Shown: piece after piece, positions 1 through 5,537 of the stretch
How the letters are laid out: each line of letters begins with the position of its first letter
How positions within the stretch are numbered: position 1 is the stretch's first letter
DNA from: Candidatus Bipolaricaulota bacterium
GTDB lineage: Bacteria > Bipolaricaulota > Bipolaricaulia > UBA7950 > UBA9294
DNA: 8,153 nucleotides
Assembly (NCBI GenBank): GCA_020350845.1
Contig: CP070725.1
Location: 623,616-631,768 of the forward strand
Reading direction: 5' to 3'
The notes under the pieces: model-generated
The model's database searches: none
Seen by the model: the letters and a program-made list of their open reading frames with translations, nothing else
Told to the model about the DNA's origin: nothing
Position numbers and translations under genes: made by a program

Positions 1-1
1 C

Positions 2-1354
2 TGCTGGACGGTCGAAGGAGCGCGGGGATCGTTCGACGATCCGACGCAGCTGCGGCCTGTCTACAGGGCGCCTGAGGCGTGCGGCCCGTTCGAAGAGGTC
101 GAGCTGACACTCACGGTGACCAATCGCTTCGGGGTCACCGCGGTCGACAGCCTGACCGTCCTGGTTTGCGACGACACGTGCGATCTACCGCCGTTCTCCA
201 CGCGGATCGCGTACCCGACGGCATCCGGGGTGACGACCGTTCTTCCTCCGGGGATGGAGTGCCCGTGGCCGCCTGTGCTTCCGGTTCCTCCCGAGCCGGA
301 GGACTGTCCTCCGGCCCCCGTTCCCGACTGTGAGCCTCCCGCGCTGCCCGACGACTGCGCTCCTCCTGTAGAGCCGGGTCTGGAGTGCGAGCCTCCTGAG
401 CCGCCGGCCGAGTGCCCGCCGGTGGTACCGCCCGTCGTGGAGTGCGAGCCGGTCCCCGAGGAGTGTGCCCCTCCCCCGAACTGCCCGCCGACGGCGGACG
501 CCGGGGGAGACATCACCGCGCCGCAGTGCACCCGCGTCCTTCTCACGTGCGACGCAGACGACCCGGACGGCGATGCCCTCACATACTTGTGGACCGTGGA
601 CTGCGGGCAGGGGGCCTTCGACGATCCGACGCTCCTTCACCCGACCTTCGTGACCCCCGTGGTCCCGTGCGGCGGCGAGGAGAGGATTACACTCACGCTG
701 ACGGTGACCGACAGCCACGGCGCGACGGCGAGGGACTCGATGATCGTCCACGTGACGAACCCGAATCGGCCGCCGACGGCGGACGCCGGCGAAGACATCG
801 CGGTCGAGGAGTGCACCCGTGTCCAGCTGACGTGCGACGCCTCCGATCCGGACGGCGACGCCCTCTCCTACTTCTGGACCGTCGCCTGCGGTCGAGGGCG
901 ATTCGAGGACCCGAGGCTGCTCCATCCGGTCTACGTGGCGCCCGATGTCACCTGTGGCGGGGTGGAGGAGATCGAGTTGACGCTCACTGTGACCGACCGC
1001 TGCGGGGCGACCGCGAGCGACACGATGACCGTGCGCGTCTCCGATCACAACGGCCGGCCGCGGGCGGAGCTCGGGGACGATCTGATCGTCCTCTCCGGAT
1101 CGTCGTTCAAGCTGATGCCCGAGGTGAGCGATCCTGACGGCGACATCCTGCACTTCGCGTGGTCCGTCTCCGCCGGGGGCGGAACGGTCGAGCGACCGAC
1201 CGACAGGACGCCCGCCTACCACGCCCCCGTGATCCCCGCGGGCACGGAGCGCATCGTCGAGATCACGGTGACGGCGAGCGATCCCCACGGCGCCGAGGCG
1301 AGCGACACGTTGCTCGTGCGCGTTCGGAATCCGGAGCCGGTGGCGACCCCGTGA
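2..1354 (+). CDS. Secreted PKD-like repeat protein, Cys-rich (5' truncated by window edge)
   Basis: The reading frame is open from base 2 to the TGA at 1352-1354, and the first bases already encode a PKD-like domain, so the true start lies upstream of the window. In-frame GTGs such as the one at 116 fall inside a conserved strand and are ordinary valines. Visible order: a C-terminal piece of one repeat (about 2-178), a Pro/Glu/Asp/Cys linker (about 179-484), then three repeats starting at 485, 770 and 1058. Each full repeat has the PKD/K319L-type signature: an acidic turn SDPDGD-L-Y-W, a mid-domain DP-hP-hhaP, LTLTVTD, and a final DohhVhV strand. The acidic turn is often calcium-binding in such folds. 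The visible part has 22 cysteines, which implies an oxidising extracytoplasmic location. No membrane anchor or sorting signal is seen at the C-terminus (ending PEPVATP). Such domains usually act as spacers or in protein/glycan contact. The exact role is unknown. It may be first in an operon with the next two genes. Confidence 0.85.
   Translation, partial: CWTVEGARGSFDDPTQLRPVYRAPEACGPFEEVELTLTVTNRFGVTAVDSLTVLVCDDTCDLPPFSTRIAYPTASGVTTVLPPGMECPWPPVLPVPPEPEDCPPAPVPDCEPPALPDDCAPPVEPGLECEPPEPPAECPPVVPPVVECEPVPEECAPPPNCPPTADAGGDITAPQCTRVLLTCDADDPDGDALTYLWTVDCGQGAFDDPTLLHPTFVTPVVPCGGEERITLTLTVTDSHGATARDSMIVHVTNPNRPPTADAGEDIAVEECTRVQLTCDASDPDGDALSYFWTVACGRGRFEDPRLLHPVYVAPDVTCGGVEEIELTLTVTDRCGATASDTMTVRVSDHNGRPRAELGDDLIVLSGSSFKLMPEVSDPDGDILHFAWSVSAGGGTVERPTDRTPAYHAPVIPAGTERIVEITVTASDPHGAEASDTLLVRVRNPEPVATP
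260..484 (+). repeat. Pro/Cys/Glu linker with quasi-periodic cysteines
   Basis: This in-gene segment encodes a low-complexity linker between two PKD-like blocks. It has nine cysteines, nearly all preceded by Asp or Glu (one by Asn) and followed by Pro, Glu-Pro or Ala-Pro, for example DCPP, ECEPP and DCAPP. Successive Cys-Cys distances are 15, 8, 9, 10, 9, 10, 7 and 6 residues. The DNA shows a degenerate repeat of gagcctcc-like units. A proline-rich, extended, possibly disulfide-bridged stalk is the simplest reading. That structure is inferred, not shown. Confidence 0.6.
485..1354 (+). repeat. Three tandem PKD-like repeats of about 95 codons
   Basis: Repeat 1 spans 485-769 (95 codons), repeat 2 spans 770-1057 (96 codons) and repeat 3 spans 1058 to the stop. 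Repeats 1 and 2 open with the same 20 bases (485-504 and 770-789) and share four cysteines at repeat positions 15, 22, 40 and 62. Repeat 2 has a fifth at position 78. Repeat 3 keeps the fold signature but has lost all four cysteines. DNA identity is clearly higher between repeats 1 and 2 than with repeat 3, so those two are the younger duplicates. A further partial copy precedes the linker at the left edge of the window. Confidence 0.8.
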
Positions 1355-1451
1355 ACGAAGAGATGAATCGACAGACAGCGAATCGCAAGACCCGACCTCG
1401 TCCCTGCGGAGCGGCCTCGCGAAGATCGAGCGGGACGCGCGCGGTGAGCTG

Positions 1452-1457
1452 GGAGGT
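1452..1457 (+). promoter_or_regulatory. Shine-Dalgarno of the 1469 gene
   Basis: GGAGGT lies 11 bases before the ATG at 1469. It supports that start, which also gives a clean Sec signal peptide. I see no convincing promoter in the 114-bp gap after the PKD gene, so read-through from upstream is likely. Confidence 0.7.
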
Positions 1458-1468
1458 GTGACAGCACG

Positions 1469-2824
1469 ATGAGAAACAGGCTTCTGATCTTGGCCGTTGC
1501 GCTCACCGTTTCGGCGGCGATGCCGTGGGTGGTGGCCGGGGCGCAGTTCGGCCTCGGTGGCTTCGGCCACGTGTGGGGACAGTATGAGAACGGCCCCTAC
1601 GGGCTGCTCGACGAGTTCAGCGTCACGATGGGACCCCTCGTCTCGTTCACCGACGGGGCGGTCCGCTGGGACCTGTGGTACGGCTTCGACCCGGTGCAGG
1701 CGGGGTGGATCGCGGACGCTCCCACACCGCTCGCCGACCGATCGCTCAACGTGTGGCTCGACGAGCTCGGATGGCGGCTGTGGTACGGAGAACCTCTGTC
1801 CGTGACGGCGGGCTATTCGCGGCTGCACTGCGAAGCGCTACCCGTGCCCACTGAGCCGTACTACGCGGCGGGGGAGTGGTTCGCCCACCATCTGACCGCG
1901 GGGCTCGGGGTTCGCGTCGGTGGCTTCTGGGTGCTGGCGGAGGTGGGGCTGCGTTGGTGGAACTGGCTCGACGTGCCCGCCGCGCCCGATCTCGCCTCCG
2001 AGTTTGGCGTCTACTACGCGAGCGGGCTCACGGTGCCGTTGAACGCGGCGGGCGCCCTTCCCGGACGGGAGCCGCTCGAGGCGCTGCCGGTCACCATCGA
2101 GGAGAGCTTCCCCGTGGACTGCGGCGATTGGAGCTGGCACGGCCAGGTGGGACGGATCGAGAACCTCGACGGCGAGCTGCACCTGTTCATCGAGGACGAA
2201 GAGCAGCGTCTGATGCAGCAGTTCGCCTGCGGGCTCGGCCGCTTTGCGCTCGACGTGGAGATCACGCCGCACGTCTCCTACACCGACCAGTACTACCAGG
2301 GCGTGATCCTTCGCTATCAGGACGACGACAACTTCTTCGCCGTCGACCTCCGAGCGGACGGCTACGTGCGCTTCGTGAAGGTCGTCGAGGGCGTCTGGGA
2401 GACCGTGCGCGGATGGCGACGCGCGATCGGCTATCGAACGGGGGCGCGCAATCGCTTGCGCATCATCGCCCCCGGGAACCGGTTCGTCGTCTACCTCAAC
2501 GGCCATCGCATCCTGACCGCGCGTGAGGTCTCGTTCCGCAAGGGGGACGTCGCGCTGTTCGCCGGAACACAGGACGGCCGCGGCCACTCGGTCTCGTTCG
2601 ACAACCTGTCGATCCGAGAGATCCCCCCGGGGACGGTCCTCGACCCGAGGACGGTCGCCGCCCAGGAGGTCGAACTCGCGATCCGCACGGCGTCGGTCCT
2701 CGCCCTGGGCGCGGGAAGCGTGATCGGGTTCATGGAGGAGCGCGAGCCGATCGGCTTCGCGTTCGCGGCGGCGGCGCTGTACGCGCTGTTCGGTGACTCG
2801 ACCCACATCCTGCATGTGGAGTAG
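1469..2824 (+). CDS. Secreted protein with DUF1080-like (concanavalin-A-like) domain
   Basis: The product is 451 residues, starting at ATG 1469 behind GGAGGT. Residues 1-25 form a Sec signal peptide (MRNR, hydrophobic core, AGA before Q26). Residues about 26-205 are rich in Trp, Tyr and Gly, with alternating strands and a short Tyr/Trp-dense patch (RWWNW near 170), resembling an outer-membrane or beta-sandwich module of unknown family. Residues about 208-386 match the pattern of the DUF1080 / 3-keto-disaccharide hydrolase-type concanavalin-A-like fold: ILRYQDDDNFFAVDLR in the middle, then NRLRIIAPGNRFVVYLNG, a GDVALFAG turn and the closing FDNLSI strand. Related domains bind or cleave glycans, but no catalytic residues can be assigned here. 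The tail (387-451) has two hydrophobic stretches, about 402-418 and 425-440. The next start is only 13 bases after the stop, so the two genes are very likely co-transcribed. Glycan binding is plausible; enzymatic activity is unproven. Confidence 0.85.
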   Translation: MRNRLLILAVALTVSAAMPWVVAGAQFGLGGFGHVWGQYENGPYGLLDEFSVTMGPLVSFTDGAVRWDLWYGFDPVQAGWIADAPTPLADRSLNVWLDELGWRLWYGEPLSVTAGYSRLHCEALPVPTEPYYAAGEWFAHHLTAGLGVRVGGFWVLAEVGLRWWNWLDVPAAPDLASEFGVYYASGLTVPLNAAGALPGREPLEALPVTIEESFPVDCGDWSWHGQVGRIENLDGELHLFIEDEEQRLMQQFACGLGRFALDVEITPHVSYTDQYYQGVILRYQDDDNFFAVDLRADGYVRFVKVVEGVWETVRGWRRAIGYRTGARNRLRIIAPGNRFVVYLNGHRILTAREVSFRKGDVALFAGTQDGRGHSVSFDNLSIREIPPGTVLDPRTVAAQEVELAIRTASVLALGAGSVIGFMEEREPIGFAFAAAALYALFGDSTHILHVE

Positions 2825-2827
2825 CCG

Positions 2828-2833
2828 GGAGGA
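2828..2833 (+). promoter_or_regulatory. Shine-Dalgarno that fixes the lipoprotein start at 2838
   Basis: GGAGGA lies four bases before ATG 2838, directly after the preceding stop. An earlier in-frame ATG at 2793 would overlap the upstream gene by 32 bases. It would also put 15 extra residues ahead of the signal peptide and lacks a comparable site, so 2838 is preferred. Confidence 0.75.
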
Positions 2834-2837
2834 CGAG

Positions 2838-3572
2838 ATGAGCACGAATCGAACGCGAACACGAAGACGCCGCGCAGGTGCGATCCTCGTTCTCTCCGCG
2901 CTTGCGCTTCTGGCCCTCGCCGGCTGCCAGCAGCTGATCGACGCCAACCTGACCCACGAGCCGTTCCTCATCCCTGATCCGATCGACGACGGTGACGGGG
3001 TCCCGGCGACCGGGATTCCCAACGTGCCTGTCGTCGCGATGGGCGCGGAGGCGTTCCCGTTGACCGAGGGGAACTGGTGGTACTACCGCAATGCGACGGC
3101 GGACCACCTGCCGACGGCGCACCCGATGCGCGAGATCGAGTACCGCATCTCGGACGAGATTGTCGTGATCAACGGCGTGGAGTGCTTCGAGCTCGTGATC
3201 AGCCAGGCCGACTTCCCGATTGAGATCCAGTATCTCCACCGGGAGGAGGACGGCATCTACGAGTACGGGCGAGAGGAAGGCGGAACGCTCACGTTCTACG
3301 CGTCACCGATCCTTGTCTACCCGCGACCGTTCGAGGTGGGCGGGGAGTGGACGATCACCCGTGGCGATGTCGAGACCGACGTCCGCATCCTCTTCCGCGA
3401 GACGATCATCGCCCCCGAGAGCGACGCCATCATCTTCCAGAACGCGTGGAAGCTGGAGTACAAGACGGGCCAGCAGTATCGATACGAGTGGTTCGTCGAC
3501 GGCGTAGGACTGATCAAGATGTCGTCCGCCGGCGAGTCGTACGAGATTCTCACCTTCGAGCTGCAGGACTAG
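2838..3572 (+). CDS. Predicted lipoprotein with GNxWxY...GVGLIK domain
   Basis: The product is 244 residues. The N-terminus has an Arg-rich n-region (positions 5-12), a Leu/Ala core, and the lipobox LAGC with Cys30 as the lipidation site, so the mature protein should be membrane-anchored. Ser/Arg-type sorting rules cannot be applied with confidence; residues 31-32 are Gln-Gln. After a short Pro/Asp linker the globular part begins with FPLTEGNWWYY (about 73-83) and ends with YEWFVDGVGLIK (about 216-227). This pairing recurs in many bacterial secreted proteins of unknown function that have a curved beta-sheet resembling LolA/DUF3108-type lipid-binding folds. The resemblance is from memory of the motif and not from a search. 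Strands alternate with acidic loops, and besides Cys30 there is one other cysteine, in NGVECFEL. It is the last gene before the terminator and is likely made together with the 1469 gene. Confidence 0.87.
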   Translation: MSTNRTRTRRRRAGAILVLSALALLALAGCQQLIDANLTHEPFLIPDPIDDGDGVPATGIPNVPVVAMGAEAFPLTEGNWWYYRNATADHLPTAHPMREIEYRISDEIVVINGVECFELVISQADFPIEIQYLHREEDGIYEYGREEGGTLTFYASPILVYPRPFEVGGEWTITRGDVETDVRILFRETIIAPESDAIIFQNAWKLEYKTGQQYRYEWFVDGVGLIKMSSAGESYEILTFELQD

Positions 3573-3586
3573 CCTCTTCAAGACGC

Positions 3587-3620
3587 ACCGGGGCGGTCAT
3601 CGCACCGCCCCGGTTCCTTT
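3587..3620. terminator. Rho-independent terminator between convergent genes
   Basis: A perfect 11-bp inverted repeat (3587-3597 with 3604-3614, ACCGGGGCGGT and its complement) surrounds a six-base loop. On the + strand it is followed by a pyrimidine tract TCCTTTCTCC, ending the operon 15 bases after the lipoprotein stop. It starts ten bases past the stop codon of the opposing LRR gene, so the same stem can stop minus-strand transcription. The minus-side tail is less U-rich, so termination there may be weaker. Confidence 0.8.
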
Positions 3621-3623
3621 CTC

Positions 3624-5171
3624 CTACGGCCAGGACATGACCATGACCCCTCGACCCATCAGGGTCCGAATGACTTCCAGGGCGGGCGAGCCCTCGGAGC
3701 GATCCAGGTGTGGGTTGTGATCGATGTGGACCGCTTCAATCTCGGGCAGCAGGAGTAGGGTGGAGATGTCGCTGATCTCGTTCTGCGAGAGCCAAAGCGT
3801 CCGCAACCTTGTGAGCCCCGCTAGGGGACCGATGTCGCTGATCTTGTTGTCGGAGAGGCGGAGATCCTCCATGAGGGTCAGCCCGGAGAGGGCTTCGATG
3901 TCGCTGACTCGGTTCTCCGCGAGATTCAGGTCCGTCAGCCGGCTCAGTTCGGCAAGGGCACTGATGTCAGTAATCGTGTTCCCAGTGAGCCGCAGCTGTC
4001 TGAGCTCTGTGAGCTCCGCCAAGGGACTAATGTCGCTGATCTCGTTCTGCGAGAGCCAAAGGGTCCGCAACCTTGTGAGCCCCGCTAGGGGACCGATGTC
4101 GCTGATTCCGTTGTCGTAGAGCCATAGGTCCTCGAGCAATGCCAGCTCTGCGAGACCACTGATGTCGCTGACCCCACTGCGCGAGACGTGCAGCCTTGTC
4201 AACTGCTTCAGCCCGGCAAGGGTGTCGAGATCTTCGATCGAGACATCACTGATCCACAGCGACCTGAGCTGCGTGAGCCCCGCGATGGCGCTGATGTCGC
4301 GGATCTGCCTGCCCGAGAGGTTCAGCCGCTCGAGCTGTGCCATCTTGGAAAGCGCGCTCAGGTCGCTGATTTCATTGCCACTCAATCCCAGGGCCTGCAG
4401 CTGTGTCAGGCCGGCCAATGGACTGAGGTCGCCGATGCGGTTGCCTTCGAGGTCCAGGCTGGTCAGCTGGGTCAGCGTGGAGAGACCAGTGACATCAGTG
4501 ATCTCATTGCTGATGAGGTACAGTGCCTCAAGCTGCGTCAGCCCCGTGAGGGCATCGACATCCACGATGTCGTTGTGGTCAAGGGTGAGCCAGTGAAGCT
4601 GCGTCAGTCCTGCAAGGGCACTGACGTCGCTGATGCCGTTTGCCGCGAGGTCGAGATGCCAAAGCTGCATCAACTCGGCCAACGGATGGAGGTCGTCGAT
4701 TCGGTTCTCCGCGAGATTCAGGACCCTCAACCGGCTCAGTTCGGCAAGGGCACTGATGTCGCTGATGTCGTTCGATCCGAGATCGAGATCATCGAGTTGT
4801 GTCAGCTCGCCAAGCGCGCCGATGTAGCGGATCCGGTTCCCCGAGAGGTAGAGGCTGTTAAGCTTCGTCAACGCTGCAAGAGGACGGATGTCATAGAGCC
4901 TGTTCTCCGCGAGCCACAGGCGCTCGAGGTTGACACAGTGCTCGATGCCTGACAGGGATTCGATCTCGAGTGCCGAGGCGCTCAAGATCGTGAGTTCGGC
5001 GAGTCGAGACGGAGTGAGATCCCCGATCCCAACACCCAACACGCCGGCAACCGCCTCCGCGAGGTGACAGTCCGCGAAGTTGACGATCTGCTCGTCGCCC
5101 CGGGCAGAAGGGCCCATGACGCCAAGACAGAAGATGCCGAAAACCAGGATTCCAATCGCAGTCAGACGCAT
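3624..5171 (-). CDS. Secreted internalin-like leucine-rich repeat protein
   Basis: The product is 515 residues, from the ATG at 5169-5171 (minus strand) with GGAGGG nine bases upstream. Residues 1-25 are a Sec signal peptide (cleavage probably after ARG, before Asp26). No lipobox is formed by Cys15. Residues about 28-80 match the N-terminal cap common to bacterial internalin-type proteins: NFAD-L-AV...L, then DLTPSRLAELTIL, then LSGIEHCVNLERL. Residues 81-476 are exactly 18 uninterrupted 22-residue LRRs with consensus LxxLxLxxNxIxDISxLAxLT, the SDS22/internalin class. Residues 477-515 form a degenerate nineteenth unit and a short C-cap ending VMSWP. No LPXTG motif, membrane helix or C-terminal sorting domain is seen, so it is probably free in the periplasm or secreted. 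LRR solenoids bind protein or glycan partners; the ligand is unknown. It converges with the lipoprotein gene and diverges from the regulator gene. Its base composition looks somewhat less GC-rich than the flanking genes. Confidence 0.92.
   Translation of the reverse strand: MRLTAIGILVFGIFCLGVMGPSARGDEQIVNFADCHLAEAVAGVLGVGIGDLTPSRLAELTILSASALEIESLSGIEHCVNLERLWLAENRLYDIRPLAALTKLNSLYLSGNRIRYIGALGELTQLDDLDLGSNDISDISALAELSRLRVLNLAENRIDDLHPLAELMQLWHLDLAANGISDVSALAGLTQLHWLTLDHNDIVDVDALTGLTQLEALYLISNEITDVTGLSTLTQLTSLDLEGNRIGDLSPLAGLTQLQALGLSGNEISDLSALSKMAQLERLNLSGRQIRDISAIAGLTQLRSLWISDVSIEDLDTLAGLKQLTRLHVSRSGVSDISGLAELALLEDLWLYDNGISDIGPLAGLTRLRTLWLSQNEISDISPLAELTELRQLRLTGNTITDISALAELSRLTDLNLAENRVSDIEALSGLTLMEDLRLSDNKISDIGPLAGLTRLRTLWLSQNEISDISTLLLLPEIEAVHIDHNPHLDRSEGSPALEVIRTLMGRGVMVMSWP
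3766..4106 (-). repeat. 77-nt near-identical duplication inside the LRR array
   Basis: Bases 3766-3842 and 4030-4106 agree at 76 of 77 positions. The only difference, C at 3798 versus G at 4062, is silent (a Thr codon). The offset is 264 = 4 x 66, so LRR units 13-14 correspond to units 17-18. A silent-only difference suggests recent duplication or gene conversion. Confidence 0.85.
3909..4760 (-). repeat. 60-nt duplication twelve LRR units apart
   Basis: Bases 3909-3968 and 4701-4760 match at 57 of 60 positions, offset 792 = 12 x 66. They cover the junction of units 3-4 and of units 15-16, with shared peptide ISALAELSRL..LNLAENR. This is a second internal exchange, independent of the 264-nt one. 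Confidence 0.8.
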
Positions 5172-5180
5172 AGCAGCTTT

Positions 5181-5209
5181 CCCTCCAGGCCGGAGCCATC
5201 GTCTCCGGC
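5181..5209 (-). promoter_or_regulatory. SD site and 5' UTR hairpin of the LRR gene
   Basis: On the minus strand GGAGGG (5181-5186) precedes the LRR start by nine bases. Just upstream of it in the leader, GCCGGAG/CTCCGGC (5189-5195 with 5203-5209) forms a 7-bp stem with a seven-base loop. The stem ends two bases before the SD, so it might affect ribosome access. No known riboswitch class is recognised. Confidence 0.5.
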
Positions 5210-5390
5210 ATCGAGCCGGTGGGCAGTCTCATCCCGCACCGCTCTGGTCTGGCGCGGCCGGGCTCCCGTCGGCGGCGGGCAACCACGACTAAGCCTAGCA
5301 TGCCCCGGGTGCTCGTGGCGTCTCTCGACAACGCTTCCCTCCTTGGCGTCCCTCCTCTCCCTTGGGATGGGACAGGGTAGACCGATGGCC

Positions 5391-5408
5391 TTACGAGTTT
5401 CTTACGGA
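5391..5408 (+). promoter_or_regulatory. Possible heptamer direct-repeat operator
   Basis: TTACGAG (5391-5397) and TTACGGA (5402-5408) are direct repeats spaced 11 bp start to start, with a four-base spacer. A looser TTATGAG follows at 5417-5423, out of step at 15 bp. Regulators with an OmpR-like winged helix plus BTAD typically bind heptamer direct repeats with about one helical turn of spacing. The site is about 38 bp upstream of the -35 of the regulator promoter. Only TTACG is strictly shared, so chance is a real possibility. Confidence 0.25.
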
Positions 5409-5445
5409 GGGGTCCGTTATGAGGAAGCCCGGAGCGTGTCGGCGA

Positions 5446-5473
5446 TTGCCAAATCCGGTGCGATACCTAGAAT
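5446..5473 (+). promoter_or_regulatory. Sigma-70-like promoter of the regulator gene
   Basis: TTGCCA (5446-5451) and TAGAAT (5468-5473) are separated by 16 bp and each match the consensus hexamer at five of six positions. In such GC-rich DNA this is a notable match. The predicted transcript would start near 5480, giving a leader of about 60-80 bases before the regulator start. This also rules out any regulator start upstream of about 5480. Confidence 0.55.
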
Positions 5474-5537
5474 CGAAGGGTTTCCTACTTGCGGAGGGAT
5501 GTGGAAGTGCGGGTGCAGTTCGCATGCAGCAAGGGCG

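Larger units (their letters stand above)
3744..4931 (-). repeat. 18 tandem 66-nt LRR units
   Basis: The array is 1188 bases, exactly 18 x 66, with no insertion or deletion in any unit. Unit 1 begins at codon 81 (base 4931) and unit 18 ends at codon 476. The ladder asparagine (unit position 10) is present in units 1-9 and 13-18. It is replaced by Arg, Val and Ser in units 10, 11 and 12 (bases about 4140-4337). The leucine positions stay regular there apart from Ile and Val substitutions. Confidence 0.88.
5172..5537. other. Divergent intergenic region
   Basis: This is 366 bp between the LRR start and the regulator start. The regulator's frame stays open through the whole stretch and into the LRR gene. 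The upstream translation is compositionally biased and unlike any domain, so I treat it as non-coding. Contents seen: the LRR leader hairpin and SD (5181-5209); a weak extended -10 on the minus strand (TGCTAGGCT, about 5292-5300) without a good -35; a pyrimidine-rich + strand tract (about 5333-5363); a heptamer direct repeat (5391-5408); a short hairpin ACGGA/TCCGT (5404-5417) with GGGG in its loop; and a clear promoter (5446-5473). No RNA gene was recognised. Confidence 0.6.

Noticed and set aside
1351..1461. Possible small basic ORF after the PKD gene, with GTG overlapping its stop (GTGA) or ATG at 1363
   Set aside because: There is no good SD, the 32-36 residue peptide is Arg-rich and low in information, and no motif is visible. 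It is probably spacer.
185..1828. Long minus-strand ORF of 547 codons opposite the PKD gene and the start of the next gene
   Set aside because: It is an Arg/His/Pro-rich mirror frame typical of high-GC coding DNA, runs across two real genes, and has no domain. The PKD repeats on the + strand are unambiguous.
1838..3022. Minus-strand ORF of 394 codons opposite the DUF1080-like and lipoprotein genes
   Set aside because: It is antisense to two genes with signal peptides and SD sites, and its product is Arg/Asp/Val-biased without a recognisable fold.
3744..4931. CRISPR-like regular repeat spacing
   Set aside because: The 66-nt periodicity is continuous coding sequence for LRRs, with no unique spacers between conserved repeats.
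4188..4952. Plus-strand ORF of 254 codons with internal repeats, opposite the LRR gene
   Set aside because: Its repeats are only the reverse reading of the 66-nt LRR units. The minus strand has the signal peptide, N-cap and SD.
5064..5537. N-terminal extension of the regulator reading frame into the spacer and LRR gene
   Set aside because: The frame is open by chance. The translation has no domain, the promoter at 5446-5473 lies downstream of most of it, and the winged-helix domain begins at about 5562.
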